Position numbers and translations under genes: made by a program. DNA of 9,757 bases. Source: Coriobacteriales bacterium (GTDB taxonomy: Bacteria; Actinomycetota; Coriobacteriia; Coriobacteriales; UBA8131). The DNA is taken from NCBI GenBank assembly GCA_031254905.1, contig JAIRTN010000044.1:1-9757 (forward strand), written 5' to 3'. The stretch's first letter is position 1. Every line of letters starts with the position of its first letter. The notes under the pieces were generated by a model that saw only the letters and a program-made list of their open reading frames with translations, did not search any database and was not told the DNA's origin. Positions 1 through 5,889 of the stretch are shown piece after piece.

Positions 1-63
1 GTGGCGCAGGCCGCCACCGCCATCATGTACGAATGGTTCCGCAGAACCGAAACCACATCGTAA
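1..63 (+). CDS. C-terminal end of upstream gene, possibly SpoU-type RNA methyltransferase (partial)
   Basis: Frame 1 is open from the window edge to a TAA at 61-63 and encodes 20 residues, including the stretch VAQAATAIMYEWFRR. Only the end is visible, so the real start lies outside the window. The pattern resembles the C-terminal helix of SpoU/TrmH-family 2'-O-methyltransferases, where an LNVS-like motif is followed by small residues and then a (L/M)YE motif. Those enzymes methylate ribose in rRNA or tRNA. The match is short and the family call is an inference; that coding sequence ends at 63 is much safer. It is 39 bases upstream of uvrC on the same strand, but a promoter candidate lies between them. 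Confidence 0.4.
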   Translation: MAQAATAIMYEWFRRTETTS

Positions 64-67
64 ACCG

Positions 68-96
68 TTAACCGCCAATCGTGCGCATGGTACCAT
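68..96 (+). promoter_or_regulatory. uvrC promoter, probably giving a leaderless transcript
   Basis: A -35-like TTAACC (68-73) is followed by a 17-base spacer and a -10 box TACCAT (91-96) preceded by TG at 88-89, which makes an extended -10. The box covers positions -12 to -7 relative to the A of the uvrC ATG at 103, so transcription would start on or next to the start codon. No Shine-Dalgarno sequence precedes that ATG, as expected for a leaderless mRNA. Actinobacteria are known to use TANNNT boxes at this distance for leaderless genes. The -10 also forms a perfect 10-base palindrome, ATGGTACCAT, at 87-96. Confidence 0.55.
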
Positions 97-102
97 ATCA
101 TT

Positions 103-2136
103 ATGGATGAGTTAGCGGATAAACAGGCATTGCCAGCCCGTGCTGACGGGTCGGCCCCCGCCGCCGTGCCGGCCGCCGCCCCCGCCGTCCCGGCTACCCC
201 CGTCGCCCCGGCTCCCACCTCGGCTGCGGCGGCTCCGGCCGCGTCCCCACGCCCGCCGAGCATACGCGAGCAACTTGACGCGGTCCCCCAACTCCCCGGC
301 GTCTATCTCTGGAAAGGCGCAGAGGGGCAGGTACTCTATGTGGGCAAGGCGCGGCAGTTGCGCAACCGCATGCGTCAGTACGCAAACCTCAGCGACGAGC
401 GCGCCATGATTCCGCGCCTCATGGAGCAGGTCGCGACCTTCGAGTACCTCGTCACGGAGAGCGAGCACGAATCCCTCATCCTCGAAAAAAACCTCATCAA
501 TCAATACAACCCGCCCTTCAACGTAGACTTCAAAGACGACAAAAGCTACCCCTTCATCGCGCTTACCAAGGGCGACCTGTTCCCCGCCATCAAATACACG
601 CGCGAGAAGCCCGTCTCCACAACACGCTACTTCGGCCCCTACACAGACGCGCGTGCGGCGCGAACGATGGTCGATGTCGCCCGCCGCGTCATACCCCTTT
701 GCCAAACGAGTTGCGTTGAGTGGAAGCGCCTCAAGCGCAGGTTGGAAGCCGATTCCACCCATGTGCCCGCAGGGGACAAGCCCTGCTTTGACTCCCATGT
801 CGGCCTTGGACCCGGACCATGTACGGGGGCCTGCAGCCCTGAAGAATATGGGGAGAATGTGCGCGCCATCGAGCGCTTTCTCGCCGGACATCGCCGCGAA
901 TTTCTTCGCGAGATGGAGCGCGAGATGTGTGAGGCAGCCGACGCGCTTGATTTTGAGCGCGCGGCACGAACGAAGTTTCGCATCGAAACTATCCGCTCGC
1001 TCGACGACCGCCAGCACGTACAACTCTCGCCAACGCTCTCTGCCGACGTCATCGGATTTTTCCGCGAGGAGACCATCACCGGCGTGCATGTGCTCGCGGT
1101 ACGCGAAGGAATCGTGGTCATCTCCAATGAGTTCGTGCTTGACAAGGGCTTCGATGTTCCCGACGACGACCTTATCGACGGATTCTTGGTACGTTACTAC
1201 GAGCAGGCGACGGACATTCCTCGCGAGGTGGTGCTTGCCGAGGCCTCCGAGGACGCGTCGGTGGTTGAGGAATGGCTTACGGTTCGTCTTGCTTCCCGAC
1301 ATGGCGCGCGGGTGCGCATTGTTGTTCCCCGGCGCGGGGAGCGCTATGAGCTTCTTCAGCTTGCCGAGCGCAACGCGCGACACACACTCATGCGCTACAA
1401 GGTACGCACTCGCTACGACGAGGAGCGCGGCAACGCGGCGCTCCTGCAACTTGAGAGCGCGCTTGCCCTCGAGCAGGCACCCATGCGTATCGAATGCTTC
1501 GATATCTCTACTATCCACGGACGTCATTCGGTGGCGTCGATGGTGGTCTTTAACGCGGGCAGTCCCGATAAATCTCAGTATCGCCGCTTCAAGATACGGC
1601 TCGACACCGGCGAAGCGAACGACTTCGCCATGATGACAGAGGTTTTGGGTCGCCGTTATGCCCCTGAACGTATGGCGGACGAGCGCTTTGGCGCCCGCCC
1701 CGACCTTCTGATAGTCGATGGAGGAAAACCGCAGCTTACGGCTGCGCTTCGGCAACTCGAAGCGCTCGGTCTCGACATTCCAGTTGCCGGTCTTGCCAAG
1801 GCCGACGAGGAATTGTTTGTCCCGTGGGACAGCGAGGGACCGGTCGTGTTGCCGAGCGGCTCACCGGCGCTTTATCTCGTTAAACAGATACGCGACGAGG
1901 CTCATCGCTTCGCCATCACCTTCCACCGCGAACTGCGAGGCAAGGCTATGACGGCAAGTGTTCTCGACGACGTGACGGGCCTTGGCCCCAAGCGCAAGAA
2001 GCTGTTACTTCGGGCCTTTGGCTCCTTTAAGAAGCTGCGAGAGGCGAGCGTCGAGGAGATGACCGCCATCAAGGGCATCCCCCGCGATGTCGCCGAGGAA
2101 GTTCATGCAGTACTCCACCAAAAAGCCGCTACATAG
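103..2136 (+). CDS. uvrC: UvrABC excinuclease subunit C
   Basis: UvrC makes the two incisions around a DNA lesion in nucleotide excision repair, after UvrA and UvrB have located the damage; it is cytoplasmic. Of 677 residues, about 8-52 form an Ala/Pro-rich low-complexity tail. The GIY-YIG nuclease domain follows, with GVY at 66-68, YVG at 79-81 and a likely metal-binding Glu near 123. A Cys-rich segment runs 200-244, the UvrB-binding UVR helix pair about 265-300, and the RNase H-like second nuclease domain about 460-600 (IECFDIS from 463, LLIVDGGKPQL from 535). A C-terminal helix-hairpin-helix pair begins at TGLGPKRKK (625). The family is usually around 600-650 residues, so the excess is mainly the N-terminal tail. 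The ATG at 103 is favoured because the only upstream ATG, at 87, hits a stop within eight codons and because of the leaderless-type promoter. The cysteine pattern is unusual (see findings). Confidence 0.97.
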   Translation: MDELADKQALPARADGSAPAAVPAAAPAVPATPVAPAPTSAAAAPAASPRPPSIREQLDAVPQLPGVYLWKGAEGQVLYVGKARQLRNRMRQYANLSDERAMIPRLMEQVATFEYLVTESEHESLILEKNLINQYNPPFNVDFKDDKSYPFIALTKGDLFPAIKYTREKPVSTTRYFGPYTDARAARTMVDVARRVIPLCQTSCVEWKRLKRRLEADSTHVPAGDKPCFDSHVGLGPGPCTGACSPEEYGENVRAIERFLAGHRREFLREMEREMCEAADALDFERAARTKFRIETIRSLDDRQHVQLSPTLSADVIGFFREETITGVHVLAVREGIVVISNEFVLDKGFDVPDDDLIDGFLVRYYEQATDIPREVVLAEASEDASVVEEWLTVRLASRHGARVRIVVPRRGERYELLQLAERNARHTLMRYKVRTRYDEERGNAALLQLESALALEQAPMRIECFDISTIHGRHSVASMVVFNAGSPDKSQYRRFKIRLDTGEANDFAMMTEVLGRRYAPERMADERFGARPDLLIVDGGKPQLTAALRQLEALGLDIPVAGLAKADEELFVPWDSEGPVVLPSGSPALYLVKQIRDEAHRFAITFHRELRGKAMTASVLDDVTGLGPKRKKLLLRAFGSFKKLREASVEEMTAIKGIPRDVAEEVHAVLHQKAAT

Positions 2137-2266
2137 TGATACGGTTGCCTTGGTGCTCACGGTCATCATGTTCGTCGGCGCGGCATTGCTCACCTCCTTT
2201 CCCCGGGAACTTCTCTGGATAGGGGGACTCAAGCCCTTTCGGTGTCGAGTTGTCCCCACTCAGTAA
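2105..2266 (+). CDS. small single-span membrane protein, possibly the truncated front half of an interrupted gene
   Basis: A 53-residue ORF starts at an ATG 32 bases inside the uvrC end, in another frame. It has a ribosome-binding-like GAGGAA at 2095-2100, four bases before the ATG. The N-terminus is short and basic (KK at 6-7), and residues 13-32 form one strongly hydrophobic, membrane-spanning stretch (TVALVLTVIMFVGAALLTSF). Most of it lies beyond the uvrC stop, so the hydrophobicity is not a by-product of uvrC coding. The last 11 residues overlap the 3' end of the toxin gene on the other strand and look non-native. I do not recognise a family. It may be the 5' portion of a small membrane-protein gene split by insertion of the toxin-antitoxin module (see findings). 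It could also be a chance ORF. Confidence 0.4.
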   Translation: MQYSTKKPLHSDTVALVLTVIMFVGAALLTSFPRELLWIGGLKPFRCRVVPTQ

Positions 2267-3089
2267 GAGTTCGCAAGGCGGCAATCGTGTCCGCAAATTG
2301 AATGCCTTCGGCGTATTTATTGTCAGACAGATAGCGCTTCCATAGCTTCAGCATTTCATCATTGTCCGCTATCTCGTCAAGCACAAGACTACAATCGTCA
2401 AGCGATACACGCCTTTGCGTCGAAGTCCTTTTCAGTGCGTCGGCAAGTGTTGCTCGGTCAATCTCGCTGCTTCTTAACCTTTGCAGGATGTAGATGTCGT
2501 AGTAGTCTTTCATCCGCGTGTTGGCGGTGCCCAGATATATGCAGGCCGTGAATTTCTCGGCAAGGACTGTCTCCAAGTTGTAAGCTAAGACGCTGACGCT
2601 CCTATCCTCGAACATCAGCTTGTAGCTGTATTCCACTGCTCGCGGTGTAATAACATCCCCGGTCGTAATGTCGAGTTTTAGCGTATCGCGGATTTTATCG
2701 AACTCGACTTCCAAAGAAACGCGCCAGCCGGGGTAATCTGATTCTACGCGGGTTCGTTCTGCTGATGAAAACGTGAACCTCATGTTATCGCCCAAGTCAA
2801 TCCCAATGACGTCGTTTACTATCTTCTGAACATCGTTTCCGTCAAGGTCGCGCCCGCGAAGCGTCGCGTCCAAATCAACGGTCGCTCGTAAGTCAATTCC
2901 GATGATGGAAGAAATAAGCATACCGCCTTTGATGACAAAATCGTTGTGGTAGGGGGAGAGGGCGGCTCGCTCAATGAAGCGCTCAAGAAAGAAATTTCTT
3001 TGGATAATATGCGATGGCGTAGCGCTGGCCTCAGATAGATTTCTGGATTTTGCTTTAAGAGCCGTAGCGGTTTTCGGGGTTGTTTTCAT
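2229..3089 (-). CDS. AbiEii-family nucleotidyltransferase toxin (type IV toxin-antitoxin)
   Basis: This 286-residue cytoplasmic protein has the polymerase-beta-like nucleotidyltransferase layout of AbiEii/AbiGii toxins. FVIKGGM (51-57) is followed by the acidic pair in TVDLDAT (70-76, with D72 and D74 as likely metal ligands). A YNLETVLAEKF segment (170-180) supplies the conserved Glu and Lys, and RMKDYYDIY (192-200) matches the RxKDxxD motif. AbiEii relatives act as nucleotidyltransferases, and some characterised members block translation by adding nucleotides to tRNA 3' ends; the target here is unknown. The start is supported by GGAGGTG at 3095-3101, and the ATG overlaps the antitoxin stop by four bases (3086-3089), indicating translational coupling. 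GC content is visibly lower than in the flanking genes, suggesting acquisition. All expected motifs are present, so it appears intact. The gene ends facing uvrC with only 92 bases between the stops. Confidence 0.85.
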   Translation of the reverse strand: MKTTPKTATALKAKSRNLSEASATPSHIIQRNFFLERFIERAALSPYHNDFVIKGGMLISSIIGIDLRATVDLDATLRGRDLDGNDVQKIVNDVIGIDLGDNMRFTFSSAERTRVESDYPGWRVSLEVEFDKIRDTLKLDITTGDVITPRAVEYSYKLMFEDRSVSVLAYNLETVLAEKFTACIYLGTANTRMKDYYDIYILQRLRSSEIDRATLADALKRTSTQRRVSLDDCSLVLDEIADNDEMLKLWKRYLSDNKYAEGIQFADTIAALRTLTEWGQLDTERA

Positions 3090-3658
3090 AGAAGCACCTC
3101 CATATATGTTCTCATGAGTTTGCTCACGCCAAACTTTTCCGCTGTCCGCATGAGCAGCGAGATGTTCTTATCGCGTCGCACCGAGTAGCGTTTCAAGGCC
3201 GTCGATACGATTTCAGCGTCCATCCGGTTTCTGCTTCTCACGACGTCGCAGATAGTGCGTTCTAAACCGTATACGTTCACCGGATGTCCGTACTTGGTCG
3301 GAAGCTGGATTTGGTTGGCTTTATAAAGTTCCGGCTTTACCGAGAATACCTTGAAGCCGTCGCCGAGCAGTGCCTTGGTGTTATACCCGGACGGAACTGA
3401 TACCGAAAACGAGATGGGGTCGCGGTCTGTTAAATCATGCAGGTAGAGTGCCGTGCCGTGCGAATAGACCACCTTCGGTCTTCTAAGCTGTTCAATGTAC
3501 AGTCTGTCGTCAGGCGCGTCTACAACGCCATAGACGCCGCGGGCGACGCGTTCCATTGCGCCGGAGCGAACCAATCTCGAAAGGTTCATATACGATAGTC
3601 CGGCTACTTTGCCTTGCGAAGCCGAGATGATTTCTGGATTCAAGAATTGTTTACTCAT
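3086..3658 (-). CDS. AbiEi-family antitoxin and likely autorepressor
   Basis: This 190-residue protein is the first gene of the minus-strand pair. Residues about 10-46 form a winged-helix DNA-binding region of AbiEi type, ending in the typical ...GAMERVARGVYGVV pattern. The central domain carries SHGTALYLHDLTDRDP (66-81) and SVPSGY (87-92), and the C-terminal domain has GLERTICDVVR (131-141), all characteristic of the family. AbiEi antitoxins neutralise AbiEii without a stable complex (type IV) and repress their own promoter through inverted repeats. The start is fixed by GGAGG at 3668-3672, nine bases before the ATG. A consensus promoter and a palindromic operator candidate lie immediately upstream. 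The abortive phage-infection role known for AbiE is possible here, but plain plasmid- or island-type maintenance cannot be excluded. Base composition matches the toxin rather than the neighbours. Confidence 0.85.
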   Translation of the reverse strand: MSKQFLNPEIISASQGKVAGLSYMNLSRLVRSGAMERVARGVYGVVDAPDDRLYIEQLRRPKVVYSHGTALYLHDLTDRDPISFSVSVPSGYNTKALLGDGFKVFSVKPELYKANQIQLPTKYGHPVNVYGLERTICDVVRSRNRMDAEIVSTALKRYSVRRDKNISLLMRTAEKFGVSKLMRTYMEVLL

Positions 3659-3682
3659 CTAAGCAAACCTCCGTGTTAAAAG

Positions 3683-3712
3683 TATGCTATTCTTATAATC
3701 AATCATAGCATA
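3683..3712. promoter_or_regulatory. palindromic operator candidate for AbiEi autoregulation
   Basis: TATGCTAT at 3683-3690 is exactly mirrored by ATAGCATA at 3705-3712. The arms are separated by 14 bases and centred 22 bases apart, about two helical turns. One arm sits in the promoter spacer and the other covers the expected transcription start, so a bound dimer would block RNA polymerase. A second inverted pair, AAACCTC (3665-3671) and GAGGTTT (3721-3727), surrounds it almost concentrically. Inverted-repeat operators are established for AbiEi repressors; use of this one is an inference. Confidence 0.6.
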
Positions 3713-3720
3713 TTTGTCAA
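3692..3720 (-). promoter_or_regulatory. promoter of the AbiE-like toxin-antitoxin operon
   Basis: Read on the minus strand there is a perfect -35 TTGACA (+ strand 3715-3720), a 17-base spacer and a -10 TATAAG (3692-3697). This is the best sigma-70-type promoter in the window. Transcription would begin near 3685, giving a leader of about 27 bases that contains the antitoxin ribosome binding site at 3668-3672. It points away from the rapZ promoter, whose extended -10 begins 43 bases from this -35. Confidence 0.8.
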
Positions 3721-3762
3721 GAGGTTTTGAAATGTCGTGATGCCTGTTGGGGGGATGGTTTC

Positions 3763-3771
3763 TGGTACACT
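3763..3771 (+). promoter_or_regulatory. extended -10 promoter for rapZ
   Basis: TGGTACACT fits the extended -10 pattern TGnTAnnnT. I find no good -35 at the standard distance, which extended -10 promoters can do without. Transcription would begin near 3778, leaving a leader of about 29 bases with the rapZ ribosome binding site. The core TGGTAC is shared with the extended -10 in front of uvrC. Confidence 0.45.
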
Positions 3772-3795
3772 GGAAGCCTGCTTCATCGATTGCGC

Positions 3796-3801
3796 AAGGA
3801 G
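3796..3801 (+). promoter_or_regulatory. ribosome binding site that sets the rapZ start
   Basis: AAGGAG lies five bases before the ATG at 3807. The longer in-frame ATG at 3747 has no comparable site and lies upstream of the predicted promoter, so it is rejected as the start. Confidence 0.75.
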
Positions 3802-3806
3802 ACATC

Positions 3807-4724
3807 ATGGAACCACCGCTTGAAGCCCTTCAAGCCGAGGACGCGATTGCTGGGCCCGACCTTGTTATCATCACCGGCATGTCCGGCGCGGGTAGGACCG
3901 AAGCGATGCATACCTTTGAGGACCTCGGTTATTTTTGTATCGACAACCTGCCCCCCTCGCTTCTGCTGAACCTTGTCTCGTTGGCAGGTTTGTCAACGGG
4001 CGGCAAGCGGAAGTTGGCCGTGGTTTGCGACATCCGCGCCAAGGAATTCTTCCCCGAACTCAACGCCGAGTTGCGTCATATCGTTGAGGCAGGGGTGTCC
4101 TATCGCATACTCTTTCTCGACTCGCGCGACGACATACTGCTCGCGCGTTTCAAGGCCTCTCGTCGCCGTCACCCGCTTACCGATGATGGCATGACCATCA
4201 TCGCCGGTATCCAGCGCGAACGCGAGTTGCTCTCCACCGTGCGCGAGATGGCCGACTCGGTTCTCGACACCTCAGAGATTGACCCTCGGGAGTTGCGCAA
4301 GCATATCCGCAGCATCTTTTCTAAGCAGACCGACCAAGAAAGCCTCACAATCCTTGTATTTTCCTTCGGCTTCAAGCACGGCATGCCTGTTGACGCGGAC
4401 ATCGTTATCGATGTCCGCTTCCTGCCAAACCCCTACTACGAGGCGCGTTTGCGCACGCTGACCGGCCTGACCGACGAGGTGCGCTCCTTTGTACTTGAGC
4501 AGGCAGAAACGCGGCGTTTCCTCGAAAGTTGGCGTGCCTTGCTCGACGTCATCATGCCCGGCTATGTGAAGGAGGGCAAGCAGGTACTCTCCATCGGCGT
4601 TGGCTGCACCGGCGGTCAGCATCGAAGCGTTGTGCTTGCCGAGGAAACAGGGCGTCACCTCATGCAGACTGGCTACAACACCACGATAACCCATCGCGAC
4701 CTCGCGCTCGCGGAGGTTAGCTGA
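3807..4724 (+). CDS. rapZ: RapZ/YvcJ-family nucleotide-binding protein
   Basis: The protein has 305 residues from the chosen ATG, close to the family norm of about 285-300. The N-terminal P-loop domain contains GMSGAGRT (24-31), with Arg in place of the usual Walker A Lys, followed by FEDLGYFCIDNLPPS. A second conserved block, ILFLD (101-105), continues to RF..SRRRHPL (114-124). The C-terminal domain has FSFGFKHGMPVDADIVIDVR (185-204) and the signature GCTGGQHRS (266-274). In E. coli RapZ binds small RNA GlmZ and tunes glucosamine-6-phosphate synthase; in Gram-positives YvcJ binds and hydrolyses nucleotides and its role is less clear, so the exact function here is not settled. It precedes yvcK and whiA, its usual partners. 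The stop is one base before the yvcK GTG, suggesting co-translation. Confidence 0.95.
   Translation: MEPPLEALQAEDAIAGPDLVIITGMSGAGRTEAMHTFEDLGYFCIDNLPPSLLLNLVSLAGLSTGGKRKLAVVCDIRAKEFFPELNAELRHIVEAGVSYRILFLDSRDDILLARFKASRRRHPLTDDGMTIIAGIQRERELLSTVREMADSVLDTSEIDPRELRKHIRSIFSKQTDQESLTILVFSFGFKHGMPVDADIVIDVRFLPNPYYEARLRTLTGLTDEVRSFVLEQAETRRFLESWRALLDVIMPGYVKEGKQVLSIGVGCTGGQHRSVVLAEETGRHLMQTGYNTTITHRDLALAEVS
4712..4716 (+). promoter_or_regulatory. ribosome binding site that sets the yvcK GTG start
   Basis: GGAGG inside the last rapZ codons lies nine bases before GTG 4726. Later in-frame GTG codons at 4801 and 4810 have no properly spaced site, so the longer protein is favoured. Confidence 0.6.
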
Positions 4725-4725
4725 C

Positions 4726-5889
4726 GTGACAGGCCAAGCACCGTCTTCGCAACCACTTTCAAGCGCCGGGCGCCACGCGGCCCGCGGCTTACACTCCGCG
4801 GTGGGGGAGGTGCGACAGGGTATCGCCCGTTCGCCTCACAATAAAATTGAAGAACAGCGGCAGCAGGCTGATTCTGCGTCGCGTAAGGCGGTCGTCATCG
4901 GTGGGGGCACCGGGGCGCCGGTGAGTATTCGCGCCCTTTTGAGCCTTGGCGTACAGACGAGCGCGGTGGTTGCCATGGCCGACGACGGCGGTTCGACCGG
5001 CATGCTTCGCGAGCATACCGGCATGGTGCCGCCGGGCGACATTCGCAAATGCCTTGTGGCTATGGCCGAGGATTCTGCGGGAGTTTGGACGAGGGCTTTT
5101 AAGCAGCGTTTTTCCTATGTAAACGACCATACGCTGGGCAATCTTATGCTGACGGCTCTCTACGAGGCCTCTGGCTCGTTTCCCGAGGCGATTGCCCTTT
5201 GCGGCCAGTTGCTTGGCGCGCGCGGGAAGGTCTATCCTTCGACGCTTGAGAGCGTCAAACTTACGGGGCGTACGCGCGACGGAAAACACCTCAGCGGGCA
5301 GGCGAACATTTGCGCCTCTCCCACCGCGCTGGCTTCGGTGTCGCTTGAGCCGTCGTGCCCACGCGCCTTTGAGCCAGCGCTCGCGGCCTTGCGCGAGGCC
5401 GACCTCATCGTCCTCGGCCCGGGCTCGCTTTTTACCTCCATCATACCGAATCTGCTGGTTCCGGGCGTACTCGACGCGATTCGTGAGAGCGCGGGCATTA
5501 CGGTGTTTCTCTGCTCGCTTGCGGATATGCAGGGGGAGACATGGGGGCTTAATGCCGCCGAACTCGTCGAGGCGCTGTTGGACCATGGGATGAGGGGGAT
5601 GCTCGACGTTGTTGTTGTGCATCAGGCTTCCGAGCGGCGCTCTCCCGGATGGGCTACGGCGCGTTTTGCCGCTGTCACCGCCGATATGCTTGATGTGACG
5701 CCCGCGCCCCTTGGCTCCGTGCGGCGCGTGCTCTTTACTCCGACGCTTGCGCAGCGCATTGAGGGGCAGGGTCCGCTTCTTGTTATCCGCAATCTTGTTG
5801 ACCCAATTCGACCCACGTGGCATGATGTAGTTATCCTGTCAGAAGTGCTTGAAGGGATTTTAGAGGCATGTCCTTCACAGCGGAAGTGA
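4726..5889 (+). CDS. yvcK: YvcK/CofD-like gluconeogenesis and cell-envelope factor
   Basis: The protein has 387 residues from a GTG start. The first ~53 are hydrophilic and poorly conserved in character; the family core begins at KAVVIGGGTGAP (54-65). Conserved blocks follow: ADDGGSTG (85-92), PGDIRKCL (103-110), HTLGNLMLTAL (135-145), the phosphate-binding-type GPGSLFTSIIPNLLVPG (231-247) and MQGETWGL (268-275). The fold is that of the CofD transferases, but YvcK proteins are not coenzyme F420 enzymes. In Bacillus and Mycobacterium YvcK binds UDP-GlcNAc and is needed for normal cell shape and wall synthesis on gluconeogenic carbon sources. It lies between rapZ and whiA, and its last 22 bases overlap the whiA start, so the three are probably co-expressed. 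The typical family length is about 320-340, so the excess is the N-terminal extension. Confidence 0.93.
   Translation: MTGQAPSSQPLSSAGRHAARGLHSAVGEVRQGIARSPHNKIEEQRQQADSASRKAVVIGGGTGAPVSIRALLSLGVQTSAVVAMADDGGSTGMLREHTGMVPPGDIRKCLVAMAEDSAGVWTRAFKQRFSYVNDHTLGNLMLTALYEASGSFPEAIALCGQLLGARGKVYPSTLESVKLTGRTRDGKHLSGQANICASPTALASVSLEPSCPRAFEPALAALREADLIVLGPGSLFTSIIPNLLVPGVLDAIRESAGITVFLCSLADMQGETWGLNAAELVEALLDHGMRGMLDVVVVHQASERRSPGWATARFAAVTADMLDVTPAPLGSVRRVLFTPTLAQRIEGQGPLLVIRNLVDPIRPTWHDVVILSEVLEGILEACPSQRK

Noticed and set aside
112..1755. 547-codon open frame on the minus strand across uvrC
   Set aside because: It mirrors uvrC codon structure in high-GC DNA, has no recognisable domain and lies over a gene with full family motifs.
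2137..2228. Shared terminator between the converging uvrC and toxin genes
   Set aside because: Only a weak pairing (AGGG with CCCT near 2221-2238) and a CCCGGG palindrome are present; there is no stable hairpin with a T-run on either strand.
2222..3755. Target-site duplication or transposon ends flanking the toxin-antitoxin module
   Set aside because: The flanks share only a GGGGGA-type hexamer; no terminal inverted repeats or transposase gene are visible, so no mobile element is called.
3747..3806. Upstream in-frame extension of rapZ beginning MGGWFLVHW
   Set aside because: It begins upstream of the predicted promoter -10 and lacks a ribosome binding site, while ATG 3807 has AAGGAG at five bases. 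The hydrophobic start does not fit a cytoplasmic RapZ.
4789..5823. 344-codon minus-strand frame across yvcK
   Set aside because: The composition is Arg/His-rich as expected for an antisense shadow; no domain is visible, and yvcK motifs explain the DNA.
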